Positions 8,333 to 16,873 of a DNA stretch of 64,000 nt are shown here, in pieces. Position numbers and translations under genes: made by a program. The first letter of the stretch is position 1. Each line of letters begins with the position of its first letter. The stretch comes from Chitinophaga rupis (lineage in GTDB: Bacteria > Bacteroidota > Bacteroidia > Chitinophagales > Chitinophagaceae), in the NCBI RefSeq assembly GCF_900109685.1, contig NZ_FOBB01000007.1:186001-250000 (forward strand), in the 5' to 3' direction. The notes beneath the pieces were generated by a model. It ran no database searches. It was given only the letters and a program-made list of their open reading frames with translations, and was not told where the DNA came from.

Positions 8333-10912
8333 ATGTCTGTAAAATTCACCTTACGCGTAGCGCCTTTACTAAAAAAGCTGCATTTAAAAGAGCTGCTGTC
8401 AGTGTTATTCCTGTTGCTGGCTATCTATTTTTTCCGGCAGGAGCGGCATGAGCTGCGCGCGCTGGTACCGGCTATTTCCCAGGCTAACCGTGTATGGATG
8501 AGCGGTGGTGTGTTACTTACGTGTGTATATGTTCTGCTGCAGGCGCTCATGTATTATTACAGTTTTAAAGCAGTAGAAGCGCGTTTGCCTTTGTCTTTGG
8601 GAATAGAGCTGTTCCTGAAGCGCAACCTGCTCTCCGTATTTTTACCGGCAGGCGGTGTTAGCTCGCTGGCTTATTTGCCAAAGCGGCTGCGGCAGGCCGA
8701 TATCCGCAAACAGCAGGTGCACCAGGCCTCCGGCATTTATGGGTATGTGGGCATCTTATCGGTATTCCTGGTAGGCATACCCATAGTGGGGTTGGCCATT
8801 TTGCGCAAGCCGGACCTGCAACGTGCATTGCCTGCACTGGCAGGTATTTGTGTGCTGCTGGTAACAGCGGTGTGGGTGTTCCGCTCTATTCAAAAGAAAG
8901 GCGCCGTATATACGTTGCTGTTAAATTATTTCCCGGGAGTCATTCATAAGATAGATGACATCTTTTCCTTTCAGCTGCAGCGTGGCGCTTTTGCAAGCAC
9001 CGTATGGGCATCTGTGGGTATTGAGCTGGTTGGCATTGCACATTTGTACGTGAGTATGCTGGCTACCGGCGTTACACCCTCGCTGGAAGCGGCCTGCGTG
9101 GGATACATTGTTGCCACTATCTTTTTAATTATCTCCCCGTTCCTACGCGGGTTAGGCGCTATAGAATTATCACTTGCCTGGCTGCTCAGCAGCTATGGGT
9201 ATAGTTCCCTGCAGGCATTGGAAATTACTTTGCTGTTCCGGTTGTTCGAGTTCTGGTTACCGCTGGCCGGCGGACTGCTGGCCTTTGCGCTGAAGGGGCG
9301 TGAGCTGGTGTTACGCCTGCTGCCACCGGTGCTGATATTCTTACTGGGCATGGTTAACATTTTTTCCGTGCTCACACCACCGCTCGCAGATCGTTTGCGC
9401 CTGCTGCATGCCTACATACCGGTAGGTTCCATTCATGCATCCAACCTGCTGGTGGTGTTCCTGGGGTTGGTGCTGCTGGTGACTGCCACCTTTTTAGTCC
9501 GTGGCCTGCGCAGCGCATGGATAGTAGCCCTTGTGGTATCCCTGTTATCTGCCATCGGGCATATGAGTAAAGCGCTGGATTATGAAGAAGCTTCACTGGC
9601 GCTGATCACGGCTGTTATATTGATCATCACTGCCAGCCAGTACCGGGTAAAAAGTAATCCTCAGCTGGTGAATATTGGCGTGCTTACTGCCCTGGCTACT
9701 TTTGCAGGAGTGCTGATCTTTGGGGCGCTGGGTTTTTACTTTTTAAAAGCCCGTCATTTTGGAATTGATTTTACCTGGCAACATTCCCTGCAGGCCGCTT
9801 TCCGGGGATTTATGCTGATGAACGATGAGGACCTGCACCCGGTAACCCGCTTTGGCCGCGAGTTCCTGAGCGCCATACAGGTATTGGGCGTAAGCGCCTG
9901 GGCTTTTTTATTTTATACTATTATACGGCCCTACCTGCAGGTGCATCAAAGCAATACCGCATTGGAGAAAGCGCGGTTTTACCTGAGCCAGTATGGCGAT
10001 TCTGCCATGGATTATTTTAAGGTAGGAGAGGATAAGCTGTTTTATATCTCTGATGACCCGGAAGGGTTTGTTGCTTACCGCGTGGCCAATGGCTTTGCCA
10101 TAGTGCTGGAAGAGCCGGTGTGCCGGGAAGCGGATAAGCTGCTCCTGTTACAGGAATTTGAGCAGCAATGCCGCAAAATGGGCCTTCGGCCGGCCTTTTA
10201 CAGGGTAGATGAGGAAAGTGTATTTTACTTTAACCGCCTCCGGAAAAAGCGGCTGCTGATAGGGCAGGAGGCTATTATGGATATACGCGGTTTTACATTG
10301 AGCGGGAAGGATAAGAAATCATTACGGAATGCATTGAACAGCTTAGCCAATAAAGGGTATACCACCACTATCCGGCGGGCGCCGCAGCCGGCGGACCTAA
10401 TAGCGCAGCTGAAAGCTGTATCCGACGAATGGCTGGTGCAATATGAGGTAAAGGAAATGACCTTTTCACAGGGATCGTTTGATGATGCCATACAAACCCA
10501 GGATGTGATCACTGTAAATAATGAAGAAGGGCAGGTGGTAGCTTTCCTGAACATTATTCCGGATTATGCGCCGGGAGAGTGTACCTATGATATGATCCGC
10601 AAACGCAGCGATGCGCCGGGCGGCGTAATGGATGCGCTGATCATTGCGCTTATACAGGATGCGCAGCAGCGCAACCTGCAATACCTGAACCTGGGCCTGG
10701 TGCCTATGTCGGGCATTGCACAGCCGCAGAATACGGCAGAGCAGGTGGTGAAATTTGCGTATGAAAAGATCCGCGCTTTCCGCCACTATCATGGCTTGCG
10801 GGAGTTCAAGGAAAAATATGCCACCGCCTGGACTAATAAGTACCTGGTATATGAGCATGATTTTGATCTGATACAATTACCGGCTGCGTTGAGTAAAGTA
10901 ATGCAACCGTAG
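8333..10912 (+). CDS. mprF: MprF-type lysylphosphatidylglycerol synthase/flippase
   Basis: An 859-residue two-part protein. Residues about 15-530 are a long series of membrane helices, beginning with a flippase-like LPG_synthase_TM region that carries the polar LPAGGVSSLAYLPKR segment near residue 100. Residues about 550-855 form the cytosolic DUF2156 GNAT-like transferase domain, with YDMIRKRSDAPGGVMDALI and LNLGLVPMSG as its signature. The family transfers an aminoacyl group, usually lysine, from aminoacyl-tRNA to phosphatidylglycerol and flips the product, lowering surface charge. A VirJ/AcvB-type hydrolase gene lies downstream on the same strand, which fits a synthesis and removal pair. 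Confidence 0.93.
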   Translation: MSVKFTLRVAPLLKKLHLKELLSVLFLLLAIYFFRQERHELRALVPAISQANRVWMSGGVLLTCVYVLLQALMYYYSFKAVEARLPLSLGIELFLKRNLLSVFLPAGGVSSLAYLPKRLRQADIRKQQVHQASGIYGYVGILSVFLVGIPIVGLAILRKPDLQRALPALAGICVLLVTAVWVFRSIQKKGAVYTLLLNYFPGVIHKIDDIFSFQLQRGAFASTVWASVGIELVGIAHLYVSMLATGVTPSLEAACVGYIVATIFLIISPFLRGLGAIELSLAWLLSSYGYSSLQALEITLLFRLFEFWLPLAGGLLAFALKGRELVLRLLPPVLIFLLGMVNIFSVLTPPLADRLRLLHAYIPVGSIHASNLLVVFLGLVLLVTATFLVRGLRSAWIVALVVSLLSAIGHMSKALDYEEASLALITAVILIITASQYRVKSNPQLVNIGVLTALATFAGVLIFGALGFYFLKARHFGIDFTWQHSLQAAFRGFMLMNDEDLHPVTRFGREFLSAIQVLGVSAWAFLFYTIIRPYLQVHQSNTALEKARFYLSQYGDSAMDYFKVGEDKLFYISDDPEGFVAYRVANGFAIVLEEPVCREADKLLLLQEFEQQCRKMGLRPAFYRVDEESVFYFNRLRKKRLLIGQEAIMDIRGFTLSGKDKKSLRNALNSLANKGYTTTIRRAPQPADLIAQLKAVSDEWLVQYEVKEMTFSQGSFDDAIQTQDVITVNNEEGQVVAFLNIIPDYAPGECTYDMIRKRSDAPGGVMDALIIALIQDAQQRNLQYLNLGLVPMSGIAQPQNTAEQVVKFAYEKIRAFRHYHGLREFKEKYATAWTNKYLVYEHDFDLIQLPAALSKVMQP

Positions 10913-10914
10913 AT

Positions 10915-11406
10915 TGAATTACGAATTGTCAATTACGAAATACGAATTGGGTACTTAGGGGATGACTGTGGTTCGTAACAGGCAATTGTGAGATTGGATA
11001 GTTTGAGATTGTCTCATCCATTCGTTAATGAATTTGTAATTGACGATCCGTGGTTAAACTTCGCTTTATTCATTCGCTCTAATCAATTGGTAATTACAGA
11101 TAATCATAATTCTTTTTAATGGCATTCCCCGCTTTGGATGGGGCTAATTGATCATTTGTAATTAACCGGCTAAGGCTGGTCTTCGCTTTTATCCATTCGT
11201 AATTTGTAATTAATAATTCATAATTAACCAGGTAAGGTTGGTCTTCGCTTTCATCCATTCGTCGTAATTCGCAATTGATAACTCGTAATTAACCAGCTAA
11301 GGTTGATCTTCGCTTTCATCCATTCGTAATTATTCATAATCATAATTATTTTCAATGGCATTCATGAATGCTTCCATTTCGTAATTAAATAATTCGTAAT
11401 TAAGTT
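10915..11406. repeat. Repeat-rich gap between mprF and the virJ-like gene, with 62-65-bp tandem units
   Basis: The 494-bp gap is non-coding. Three imperfect tandem units start at 11161, 11223 and 11288, each running ATTAACC, TAAGG, then TCTTCGCTTT and ATCCATTCGTAATT. A partial unit sits near 11052. Around them are many direct and inverted copies of AATTCGTAATT/AATTACGAATT, and two copies of AATGGCATTC (11118 and 11355) each followed by a local palindrome. The structure could form extended hairpins and may end or process the mprF transcript. Confidence 0.75.
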
Positions 11407-12099
11407 ATGTACGTGCGTGAATTACTGCTTGTAGCTTTTTTCCAGGGGCTTTTTCTGATGGTGCAGGCCCAGACGGCTGTAACGGAGCTGCCGGTAACTG
11501 CGATGGCGCCGGCCGGCAGCGGCCAGTATCCGCTGGTATTATTCATTACCGGTGATGCCGGCCTGAAAAAATTTAATGTAAGCATGGTAGATGCGTTTAC
11601 CAAAAAAGGTTATGCCGTGGTAGCGCTGAATACCCTTAAATACTTCTGGAAAAAGAAAACGCCGCAGCAGGCCGGGGCAGATGTAGCAGCTTTACTGAAA
11701 CATTACGCCGGCCAGTGGGGACATAAGTTTTTTTTGCTGGTAGGTTATTCCATGGGCGCTGATGTGCTGCCTTTTATTTATAACAACCTGCCCGCCGATG
11801 TACAGGCGCAGTCGCAGCAGCTGGTGTTTATGTCGCCCTCCCGCTTTACAGACCTGGAGGTGCATGTGTCGGAAATGTTAGGTAAAACCAGCAACAATGG
11901 GCTGAGTGTGCCAGGGGCTATGAACCATATTACCGGTAAACCTTTATTGTTATTATTCGGAGAAGGGGAGAACGATTTTGATCTGCAGGAGCTGCATATT
12001 CAAAACTACCAGCACATGGTATTGCCTGGTGGGCATCATTATGATAACAACGCAGGCAATGTAGTACAAACCATTCTTTCCCACCAGGTACTGCACTGA
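11407..12099 (+). CDS. VirJ/AcvB-type alpha/beta hydrolase, periplasmic
   Basis: A 230-residue protein with a signal peptide (about 1-21, ending VQAQ) and the VirJ-type core: LFITGDAGLKKFN (about 45-57) and the nucleophile elbow GYSMGADV with Ser near residue 116. A late His in GGHHYD completes the probable triad. Agrobacterium AcvB, a longer member of the group, has been reported to hydrolyse lysyl-phosphatidylglycerol and is linked to lpiA, an mprF homologue. Because mprF precedes this gene here, a lysyl-lipid hydrolase role is the best inference. It could instead be a general periplasmic esterase. Confidence 0.82.
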   Translation: MYVRELLLVAFFQGLFLMVQAQTAVTELPVTAMAPAGSGQYPLVLFITGDAGLKKFNVSMVDAFTKKGYAVVALNTLKYFWKKKTPQQAGADVAALLKHYAGQWGHKFFLLVGYSMGADVLPFIYNNLPADVQAQSQQLVFMSPSRFTDLEVHVSEMLGKTSNNGLSVPGAMNHITGKPLLLLFGEGENDFDLQELHIQNYQHMVLPGGHHYDNNAGNVVQTILSHQVLH

Positions 12100-12124
12100 G
12101 ATCCCGCTGCATAATTTCTAAGGG

Positions 12125-12141
12125 GTTAACTTGAAATTAAC
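12125..12141 (+). promoter_or_regulatory. TTAAC direct-repeat site 1
   Basis: GTTAAC-N5-ATTAAC, that is two TTAAC units 11 bp apart, 26 bp after the stop of the virJ-like gene. One of six such sites between 12.1 and 14.8 kb. Confidence 0.5.
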
Positions 12142-12300
12142 CGCTAAAAAAATAAACAGCAGTATCATTGCAGTCAGCAACGCAATATCAGATGGATATA
12201 TGATCCTTCTGATATCTGATACCCGGTGGCAAGACAAGAAGGTAGTCCTTTCCTGCTTTTATACTATCGGCGTCTTTTCCAAAACCTCCCGGATGCTGCG

Positions 12301-12334
12301 CCTTGCTGGTCTGTACGGCCGGCAAGGTTTTTAT
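12301..12334 (+). terminator. Intrinsic terminator-like hairpin
   Basis: A 9-bp GC-rich stem (12301-12309 with 12319-12327, one G-U pair) is followed by a T-rich tail. It lies 200 bp past the virJ-like stop and could end that transcript or a short non-coding RNA from 12.1-12.3 kb. I do not accept a protein in this interval. Confidence 0.6.
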
Positions 12335-12340
12335 TTTTCT

Positions 12341-12357
12341 GTTAACATGCAATTAAC
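12341..12357 (+). promoter_or_regulatory. TTAAC direct-repeat site 2
   Basis: GTTAAC-N5-ATTAAC, just after the terminator-like hairpin. It shares GTTAACnTGnAATTAAC with site 1. Confidence 0.5.
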
Positions 12358-12399
12358 TGTTGAGCGCTTAGAATGCCTTAACATTGTTTTGCTGATTTA

Positions 12400-12954
12400 A
12401 TGAGTGTTAAAAATTACTATTTGTTTCACGAAAGGAGATCAGGTAATGATGTACCGGCTTCAACAACCGGAAAATCGTAACTGAGCTCTACGCGCCCGGT
12501 CTTTACCGGGAGCTTCTTAAAACGGATGAAACCTTAGCCCAGCTTGTGTGCTCACACATTTCCTGACATTACTACCGGGGAGTGCCTAACACTATTTCTC
12601 TATCGGGTTTATTAACTGCGATCCTATTGCAGTGGAGCTTGCTAACTTGCATTTAAAGCCTGACCGGTAAAGGAAGCCTTTTTAATTACCCTCGAAAAAC
12701 CCATGTATTTATGATATACATACGGCACTCGTTTACATTAATGCATACGCAAACGCGGGCACTGGGAGCATTAGCGGGAACTTTTCTTACAGCCCTTTAA
12801 CCAGCAGCACAACTACGGAGAAAAACTATTGAATAAATGATGTTGGTTTCAATTAAAGGGTTGATACTTATCAAAATAAATGTATTTAACTTATTTTGGT
12901 ATAATAATTTTTATAAAGTAAATTCCATTACCCGTTAAACCCCCCTATGCTAAC
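12400..12954. other. Gene-free leader of the small HTH gene
   Basis: No convincing gene is seen here. Visible items are: a 12-codon frame at 12446-12484 behind AAAGGAG; a CCCGGT/ACCGGG hairpin with a four-base loop at 12495-12510; and an inverted repeat CAAAATAA-N11-TTATTTTG at 12872-12898, 57 bp ahead of the HTH start. The last is a candidate autoregulatory operator. The short frame is noted only because it sits directly before a hairpin; it may be chance. Confidence 0.4.
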
Positions 12955-13233
12955 ATGCCTAAGCGTTATTTTGAAAGGTTACAAACGATCGATTACCTCA
13001 TTCGCATTAAAGGCACTGGTAAACCTGCCCAGTTAGCCAAACGGCTGCGTATTTCTGAACGCACCCTGTATGAGTTCCTGAAAATGATGAAAGACTTAGG
13101 TGCGCCTATTGAGTATGACCGATATAAGGAAAGTTATTATTACGCGGAAAAAGGCGGGTTTAATATCCGCTTTGTAAAGAACCTGGCGGCGGCAACCACC
13201 ATATTGGCAGCCCTTTTCCTGGATTCCTGGTAG
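12955..13233 (+). CDS. Small HTH-domain DNA-binding protein
   Basis: A 92-residue protein whose residues about 8-55 read as a winged-helix/HTH_11 domain: LQTIDYLIRIKGTG, then PAQLAKRLRISERTLYEFL with the recognition helix near 33-43, then a wing-like IEYDRYKESYYY. The tail (about 66-92) is hydrophobic with no known domain, so the protein has no ligand-sensing part. Small stand-alone HTH proteins of this type are common in Bacteroidota. It is isolated inside a 2.9-kb nearly gene-free island that holds six similar operator-like sites; whether it binds them is untested. Confidence 0.75.
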   Translation: MPKRYFERLQTIDYLIRIKGTGKPAQLAKRLRISERTLYEFLKMMKDLGAPIEYDRYKESYYYAEKGGFNIRFVKNLAAATTILAALFLDSW

Positions 13234-13310
13234 TTATAACGTCATAGTCTGTACGTAGCAGGGAAATGGTCATTACCCCGGCTATCCTGTTCCCATTGCT
13301 GCCGGTCGCG

Positions 13311-13358
13311 TTAACCCGGTTAACCTTGTATTAACTTACTCTTTAACGCTTAATTAAC
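13311..13358 (+). promoter_or_regulatory. Array of five phased TTAAC units (sites 3a and 3b)
   Basis: TTAAC occurs at 13311, 13320, 13331, 13343 and 13354, spacings of 9, 11, 12 and 11 bp, so all lie close to one face of the helix. The pairs 13319-13335 (GTTAAC-N5-ATTAAC) and 13342-13358 (TTTAAC-N5-ATTAAC) match the other sites in this island. The arrangement resembles the phased direct repeats bound by OmpR/PhoB-type regulators. Confidence 0.55.
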
Positions 13359-13700
13359 TAATAAGAAATTATAAAGGCTGAATTTCACCCCCGAATATCC
13401 AAAAGATATTCAATATTCAATTCTCACACTGAATATAAAAGACGGTTTAGATTACAAAACTAGCAACGCGGGTTTCTTTTCAGTCACCTGCCGGTTTTTT
13501 AAATCCCTAATGCCATCAGGTTATCTTCAGCACTTATATTTTTCCGGTTTTATAGATGTCAGATTATGATCATCGGATTCTTATATGGTAACAGGCGCTG
13601 CATTGAATTACAGCCACCTGTTAATGCTGGGTGCTGCTTCCGTTAAACAGAGCCCATGCAGTGGCGTTTAGCACTTGTGAAAGGAGCTGCTCCGGCCTGA
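13359..13700. other. Gene-free stretch with a small palindrome
   Basis: No gene is seen. GAATATC-N5-GATATTC at 13393-13411 is a perfect inverted repeat followed by further ATATTC words, and a pair of near-complementary CAGGCGCTGCATT / CACCTGTTAATG segments lies at 13590-13630. Neither can be assigned a function. Confidence 0.35.
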
Positions 13701-13714
13701 TAATACCTGAATCC

Positions 13715-14205
13715 GCGAAGCTGCTGTTAGCGCCTCTGCTAAGAACTTGGATTATGGTTGTGCAGTTGCGGATCAACCATAGCCCTTTTCGCCGTTGCAA
13801 GCCGCCCACAATGCAGTTGTCAACCCTCCGCTAAGACCTTGCACTATAGCCATCCCGGCTGTGCAGTTGCGGGTCAACTATAGCCCTTTTCGTCGTAACA
13901 AACCGCTCACAACGCAGTTGTCAACCCTCCGCTAAGACCTTGCACTATAGCCATCCCGGCTGTGCAGTTGCGGGTCAACTATAGCCCTTTTCGTCGTAAC
14001 AAACCGCTCACAACGCAGCTGTCAACCCTCCGCTAAGGCCCCGCACCATAACCATCTCCGGCTGTACGGTTGCGGATCAACCAAACCCTTTTCGCCGTCA
14101 CAAACCACTCACAACGCAACTGTCAGCCCTCCTCTAAGGCCTCACACCGTAACCATCCCCGGCCATCCGGTTATTTTAACTATAGACCTTTCAGGTCACA
14201 GGCCG
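13715..14205. repeat. Tandem repeat of about 101 bp, four to five copies
   Basis: The anchor (G)TGCAGTTGCGG or its variants falls at 13760, 13861, 13962, 14064 and (degenerate) 14165, so the period is 101-102 bp. Copies 2 and 3 are almost identical and the outer copies diverge. Each unit holds GTTGCGG(G/A)TCAAC and GTTGTCAAC-like inverted repeats, TATAGCCCTTTTCG and CCTCCGCTAAG. The period is not a multiple of three and no frame stays open through the array, so it is not a coding repeat. Confidence 0.85.
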
Positions 14206-14370
14206 GCTCATACATTTACATCATAAGAACAGGGAACTACTTTTTCCTGCAGCGGGTAATAATAAACCGCCAGAGTAGACACTCAGGCGATATGATATAT
14301 AACGATAGGAAAAAGAATGCGATGCTTATCGCATCACATTACAATGTTACAATAGTATTTACCGCTATTA

Positions 14371-14387
14371 GTTAATCACCGGTTAAC
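14371..14387 (-). promoter_or_regulatory. TTAAC direct-repeat site 4
   Basis: On the minus strand it reads GTTAAC-N5-ATTAAC followed by TAATAG. The extension TAATA(A/G) is shared with sites 3b and 5. Confidence 0.5.
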
Positions 14388-14414
14388 AATGGAGGTTACT
14401 ACCCAAAAAAGGAT

Positions 14415-14438
14415 CCCCCGCAGTAAACACTACGGGGG
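14415..14438. terminator. GC-rich hairpin in the 12-15 kb island
   Basis: CCCCCGCAGT (14415-14424) pairs with ACTACGGGGG (14429-14438) with one mismatch and a four-base loop; flanking AAAGGA/TCCTTT could extend it. There is no strong U-tract. Two further small palindromes follow, CCAATATTGG near 14516 and CAGGGT/ACCCTG at 14560-14575. No gene is seen between 14206 and 15003. Confidence 0.45.
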
Positions 14439-14767
14439 AACGAAGTCCTTTAAAAGGTGGCACATACCATCCCGGCCCATGATACTTTTGGGGTCAATCT
14501 TTATAGGTACCTGGGCCAATATTGGACCTCCGGAAATAAAAAAACCATATGGAAATTCTCAGGGTTAAAACCCTGGCTGTATTTGCATACACCAGGACGC
14601 GAACATCTTTATTATAATAACTGTTTTAAATGATCTGGAAAATAGATTTGCAATTGAATAGCCCGTCGTTTGCTCAGGTAAAGTGGAATCCTCTTCTCAT
14701 AACTATAGGTCTGTTGTAGCTGCGTTTAAATTGATATGCAAGATTAAATATTATTCTGCACCTATTA

Positions 14768-14784
14768 GTTAATAATTGGTTAAC
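14768..14784 (-). promoter_or_regulatory. TTAAC direct-repeat site 5
   Basis: On the minus strand it reads GTTAAC-N5-ATTAAC followed by TAATAG, as in site 4. It is the closest site to the fucosidase gene, 220 bp ahead of its start. Confidence 0.5.
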
Positions 14785-14818
14785 GGAAAAATATATCTGG
14801 CTGATTGCCAATATATTA

Positions 14819-14830
14819 CAATCGATTGCT
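14819..14830. promoter_or_regulatory. CAATCGATTGCT palindrome ahead of the second fucosidase
   Basis: CAATCGATTG is a perfect palindrome, and the 12-mer CAATCGATTGCT recurs exactly at 25989-26000 ahead of the GH2 gene. Central-CG palindromes of this kind are typical LacI-family operators. It lies 185 bp ahead of the GH29 start. Confidence 0.45.
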
Positions 14831-15003
14831 GTGATGGACGGGTTAAAATACGGTTAATCCCGGGTAAGGCGATTTCTGTATTATCATTCGCTAAATCACT
14901 ATTATAAAAAGCAGATTAATTCAGCGAACTTCAACAGCAATCAAAACACGATTCCACGAAAGGGCATCGTTGCCCGCTTCAGCATGAAAACAAATAGCAC
15001 ATT

Positions 15004-16377
15004 ATGAAAAAAAGTATGTTCCTCCTGCTGTGTGGCCTGGGGCTGTTATTACAGCTTACCGCACAGGAAAAAAAGATCTTTAATGAAACACCGGAACAAA
15101 AAGAACAACGCCTGGCCTGGTGGAAAAATGATCGCTTCGGCATGTTCATTCACTGGGGCCTGTATGCCCTGCCCGCCCGCCATGAATGGGTGAAGAACCG
15201 GGAGCAGCTAACAAATGAAGAGTATCAGAAATACTTCGATGCGTTTAACCCCGACCTGTACAATCCTAAGGAATGGGCCCGCATGGCCAAAGCTGCCGGC
15301 ATGAAGTACGCCGTGATCACCAGTAAACATCATGAAGGATTTTGCCTCTTTGATTCCAAATACACGGATTACAAAGCCACGAAAACACCTTACGGAAAAG
15401 ATATTATTAAAGAATGGGTAGAGGCCTTCCGCGCAGAGGGATTGAAAGTAGGCTTCTATTATTCCCTGATAGACTGGCATCACCCGGATTATACCATTGA
15501 CCGGGTGCATCCGCAAAGGCCCGCCGATACTGCAGATTATAAAAAGCTGAACCAGGGCCGTGATATGGCTAAATACCGCGAGTACCTGCGTAACCAGCTG
15601 AAGGAAATATTAACCAACTACGGGAAAATAGATATCCTGTGGACGGACTTTTCTTTCCCCGGTGCTTATGGCAAAGACCATAACGACTGGAATTCAATTG
15701 AGCTGATCAAAATGATCCGCAAGCTGCAGCCGGATATTATTGTAAATGACCGCCTGGACTTAGGTGAATATGAAGATGGCGGTGACTTTGTAACACCGGA
15801 ACAATATAAAGTCTCTGAGTGGCCCACCCGCAACGGCAAGCAGGTGCCCTGGGAAACCTGTCAAACATTTTCCGGTTCCTGGGGATATTACCGGGATGAA
15901 ACATCCTGGAAGGATACGAAGCAGCTATTAGGCCTGCTCATAGAATCGGTCAGCAAAGGTGGCAACCTGCTGCTGAATGTAGGCCCCACTGGCCGCGGAC
16001 TGTTCGATCCGCGTGCACAGGCTGCGCTTAAAGCCATGGGCGACTGGATGCAGGTGAACAGCCGCGCTATATATGGCTGCACACAGGCGCCGCCTGAATT
16101 TGCCAAACCGGATAACTGTTTGCTTACTTACAATCCCACCACCAAACGTTTATACGTGCACCTGCTGGACTATCCGCTGCAAAACTTTACACTGCCGGGT
16201 TATAAGGGAAAAGTAAAGTATGCGCAGTTCCTGCACGATGCATCTGAAATAAAAATGAGCACACCCACCCAGCATCATAGTTTAGGTAAAAATTTAGCCG
16301 ACAATGATCTTAATCTGAGCTTGCCGGTAAAGAAACCGGAAGGAGAGATCCCAGTAATTGAGCTGATCTTAAATTAG
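15004..16377 (+). CDS. Alpha-L-fucosidase, GH29, secreted (second copy)
   Basis: A 457-residue protein with a signal peptide (about 1-21, ending LTAQ). Motifs of the GH29 barrel are MFIHWGLYALPARHEW (47-62), SKHHEGFCLFDS (107-118) and LWTDF (212-216), whose Asp215 is the probable nucleophile. The H-E-W after the first motif and the WTDF form differ from the copy at 1465, suggesting another GH29 subgroup. It stands alone, behind a 1.8-kb non-coding region and ahead of its own terminator, so it appears to be separately regulated. Confidence 0.93.
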   Translation: MKKSMFLLLCGLGLLLQLTAQEKKIFNETPEQKEQRLAWWKNDRFGMFIHWGLYALPARHEWVKNREQLTNEEYQKYFDAFNPDLYNPKEWARMAKAAGMKYAVITSKHHEGFCLFDSKYTDYKATKTPYGKDIIKEWVEAFRAEGLKVGFYYSLIDWHHPDYTIDRVHPQRPADTADYKKLNQGRDMAKYREYLRNQLKEILTNYGKIDILWTDFSFPGAYGKDHNDWNSIELIKMIRKLQPDIIVNDRLDLGEYEDGGDFVTPEQYKVSEWPTRNGKQVPWETCQTFSGSWGYYRDETSWKDTKQLLGLLIESVSKGGNLLLNVGPTGRGLFDPRAQAALKAMGDWMQVNSRAIYGCTQAPPEFAKPDNCLLTYNPTTKRLYVHLLDYPLQNFTLPGYKGKVKYAQFLHDASEIKMSTPTQHHSLGKNLADNDLNLSLPVKKPEGEIPVIELILN

Positions 16378-16407
16378 TAATTCTTGTAAAGTCTGAGAAA
16401 AATAACG

Positions 16408-16439
16408 TCCACTGCCGTTACATGGCAGTGGATTTTTTT
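16408..16439 (+). terminator. Intrinsic terminator of the second fucosidase gene
   Basis: TCCACTGCC (16408-16416) pairs with GGCAGTGGA (16424-16432) around a seven-base loop and is followed by seven T. It lies 31 bp past the stop codon. Confidence 0.92.
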
Positions 16440-16873
16440 ATTTTGGTGTCAGTCGTCATTTTTAGTTACCGACTATAAAAAAGTTAGTAATCGAGCGAGC
16501 TCTGCAGCAAAATGAAAAAATTGTCCATCAACGGAGACCTGCAAATGTCAAAAAAGAGTATTTAAGGCCTGAAATGTAGCACAGGCGTGCTTAATCCATT
16601 GAATATAAAATAGTTGTCCACTTTAGCTTTTTATCCCCGATTTTATCCATGTATTTGTTTTTTAAATAATATAAATTATTTTGTTTATTAATATTTTTTT
16701 AAAAACCATATATACATCCGATTGACTGCTGAGGGTATTTGTTTCAAATTTGTTTCGTTATTGGGATTGTGTCCTCATTAATATTATACTAATAAGCGCC
16801 TTTTTCGTCATTAAGAGAACTTGCAGTACTGTGAGAAGAATTTTCACAAAATAATAAACCCAAAGTAAATATT
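16440..16873. other. AT-rich gap ahead of the LuxR-type regulator
   Basis: I see no gene apart from a 17-codon frame at 16512-16565, which I do not accept. The stretch 16660-16760 is very AT-rich with several TTTG words (for example TATTTGTTTCAAATTTGTTTCG around 16737-16760), which may hold the promoter of the regulator at 16874. Confidence 0.35.

Noticed and set aside
12131-12400. 89-codon open frame after the virJ-like gene
   Set aside because: It starts at a TTG inside an operator-like site, runs through a terminator-like hairpin, and the product has no domain or normal composition.
13715-14205. CRISPR array
   Set aside because: The repeated unit is about 101 bp with the whole unit conserved; there are no short constant repeats separated by unique spacers and no cas gene.
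14070-14375. 101-codon frame in the repeat island
   Set aside because: It is read through the 101-bp repeats and adjacent palindromes in one frame by chance; the repeats are not in a common frame and the product has no recognisable feature.
16512-16565. 17-codon frame MKKLSINGDLQMSKKSI, resembling a peptide leader
   Set aside because: Too short, no core peptide and no modification or export genes nearby.
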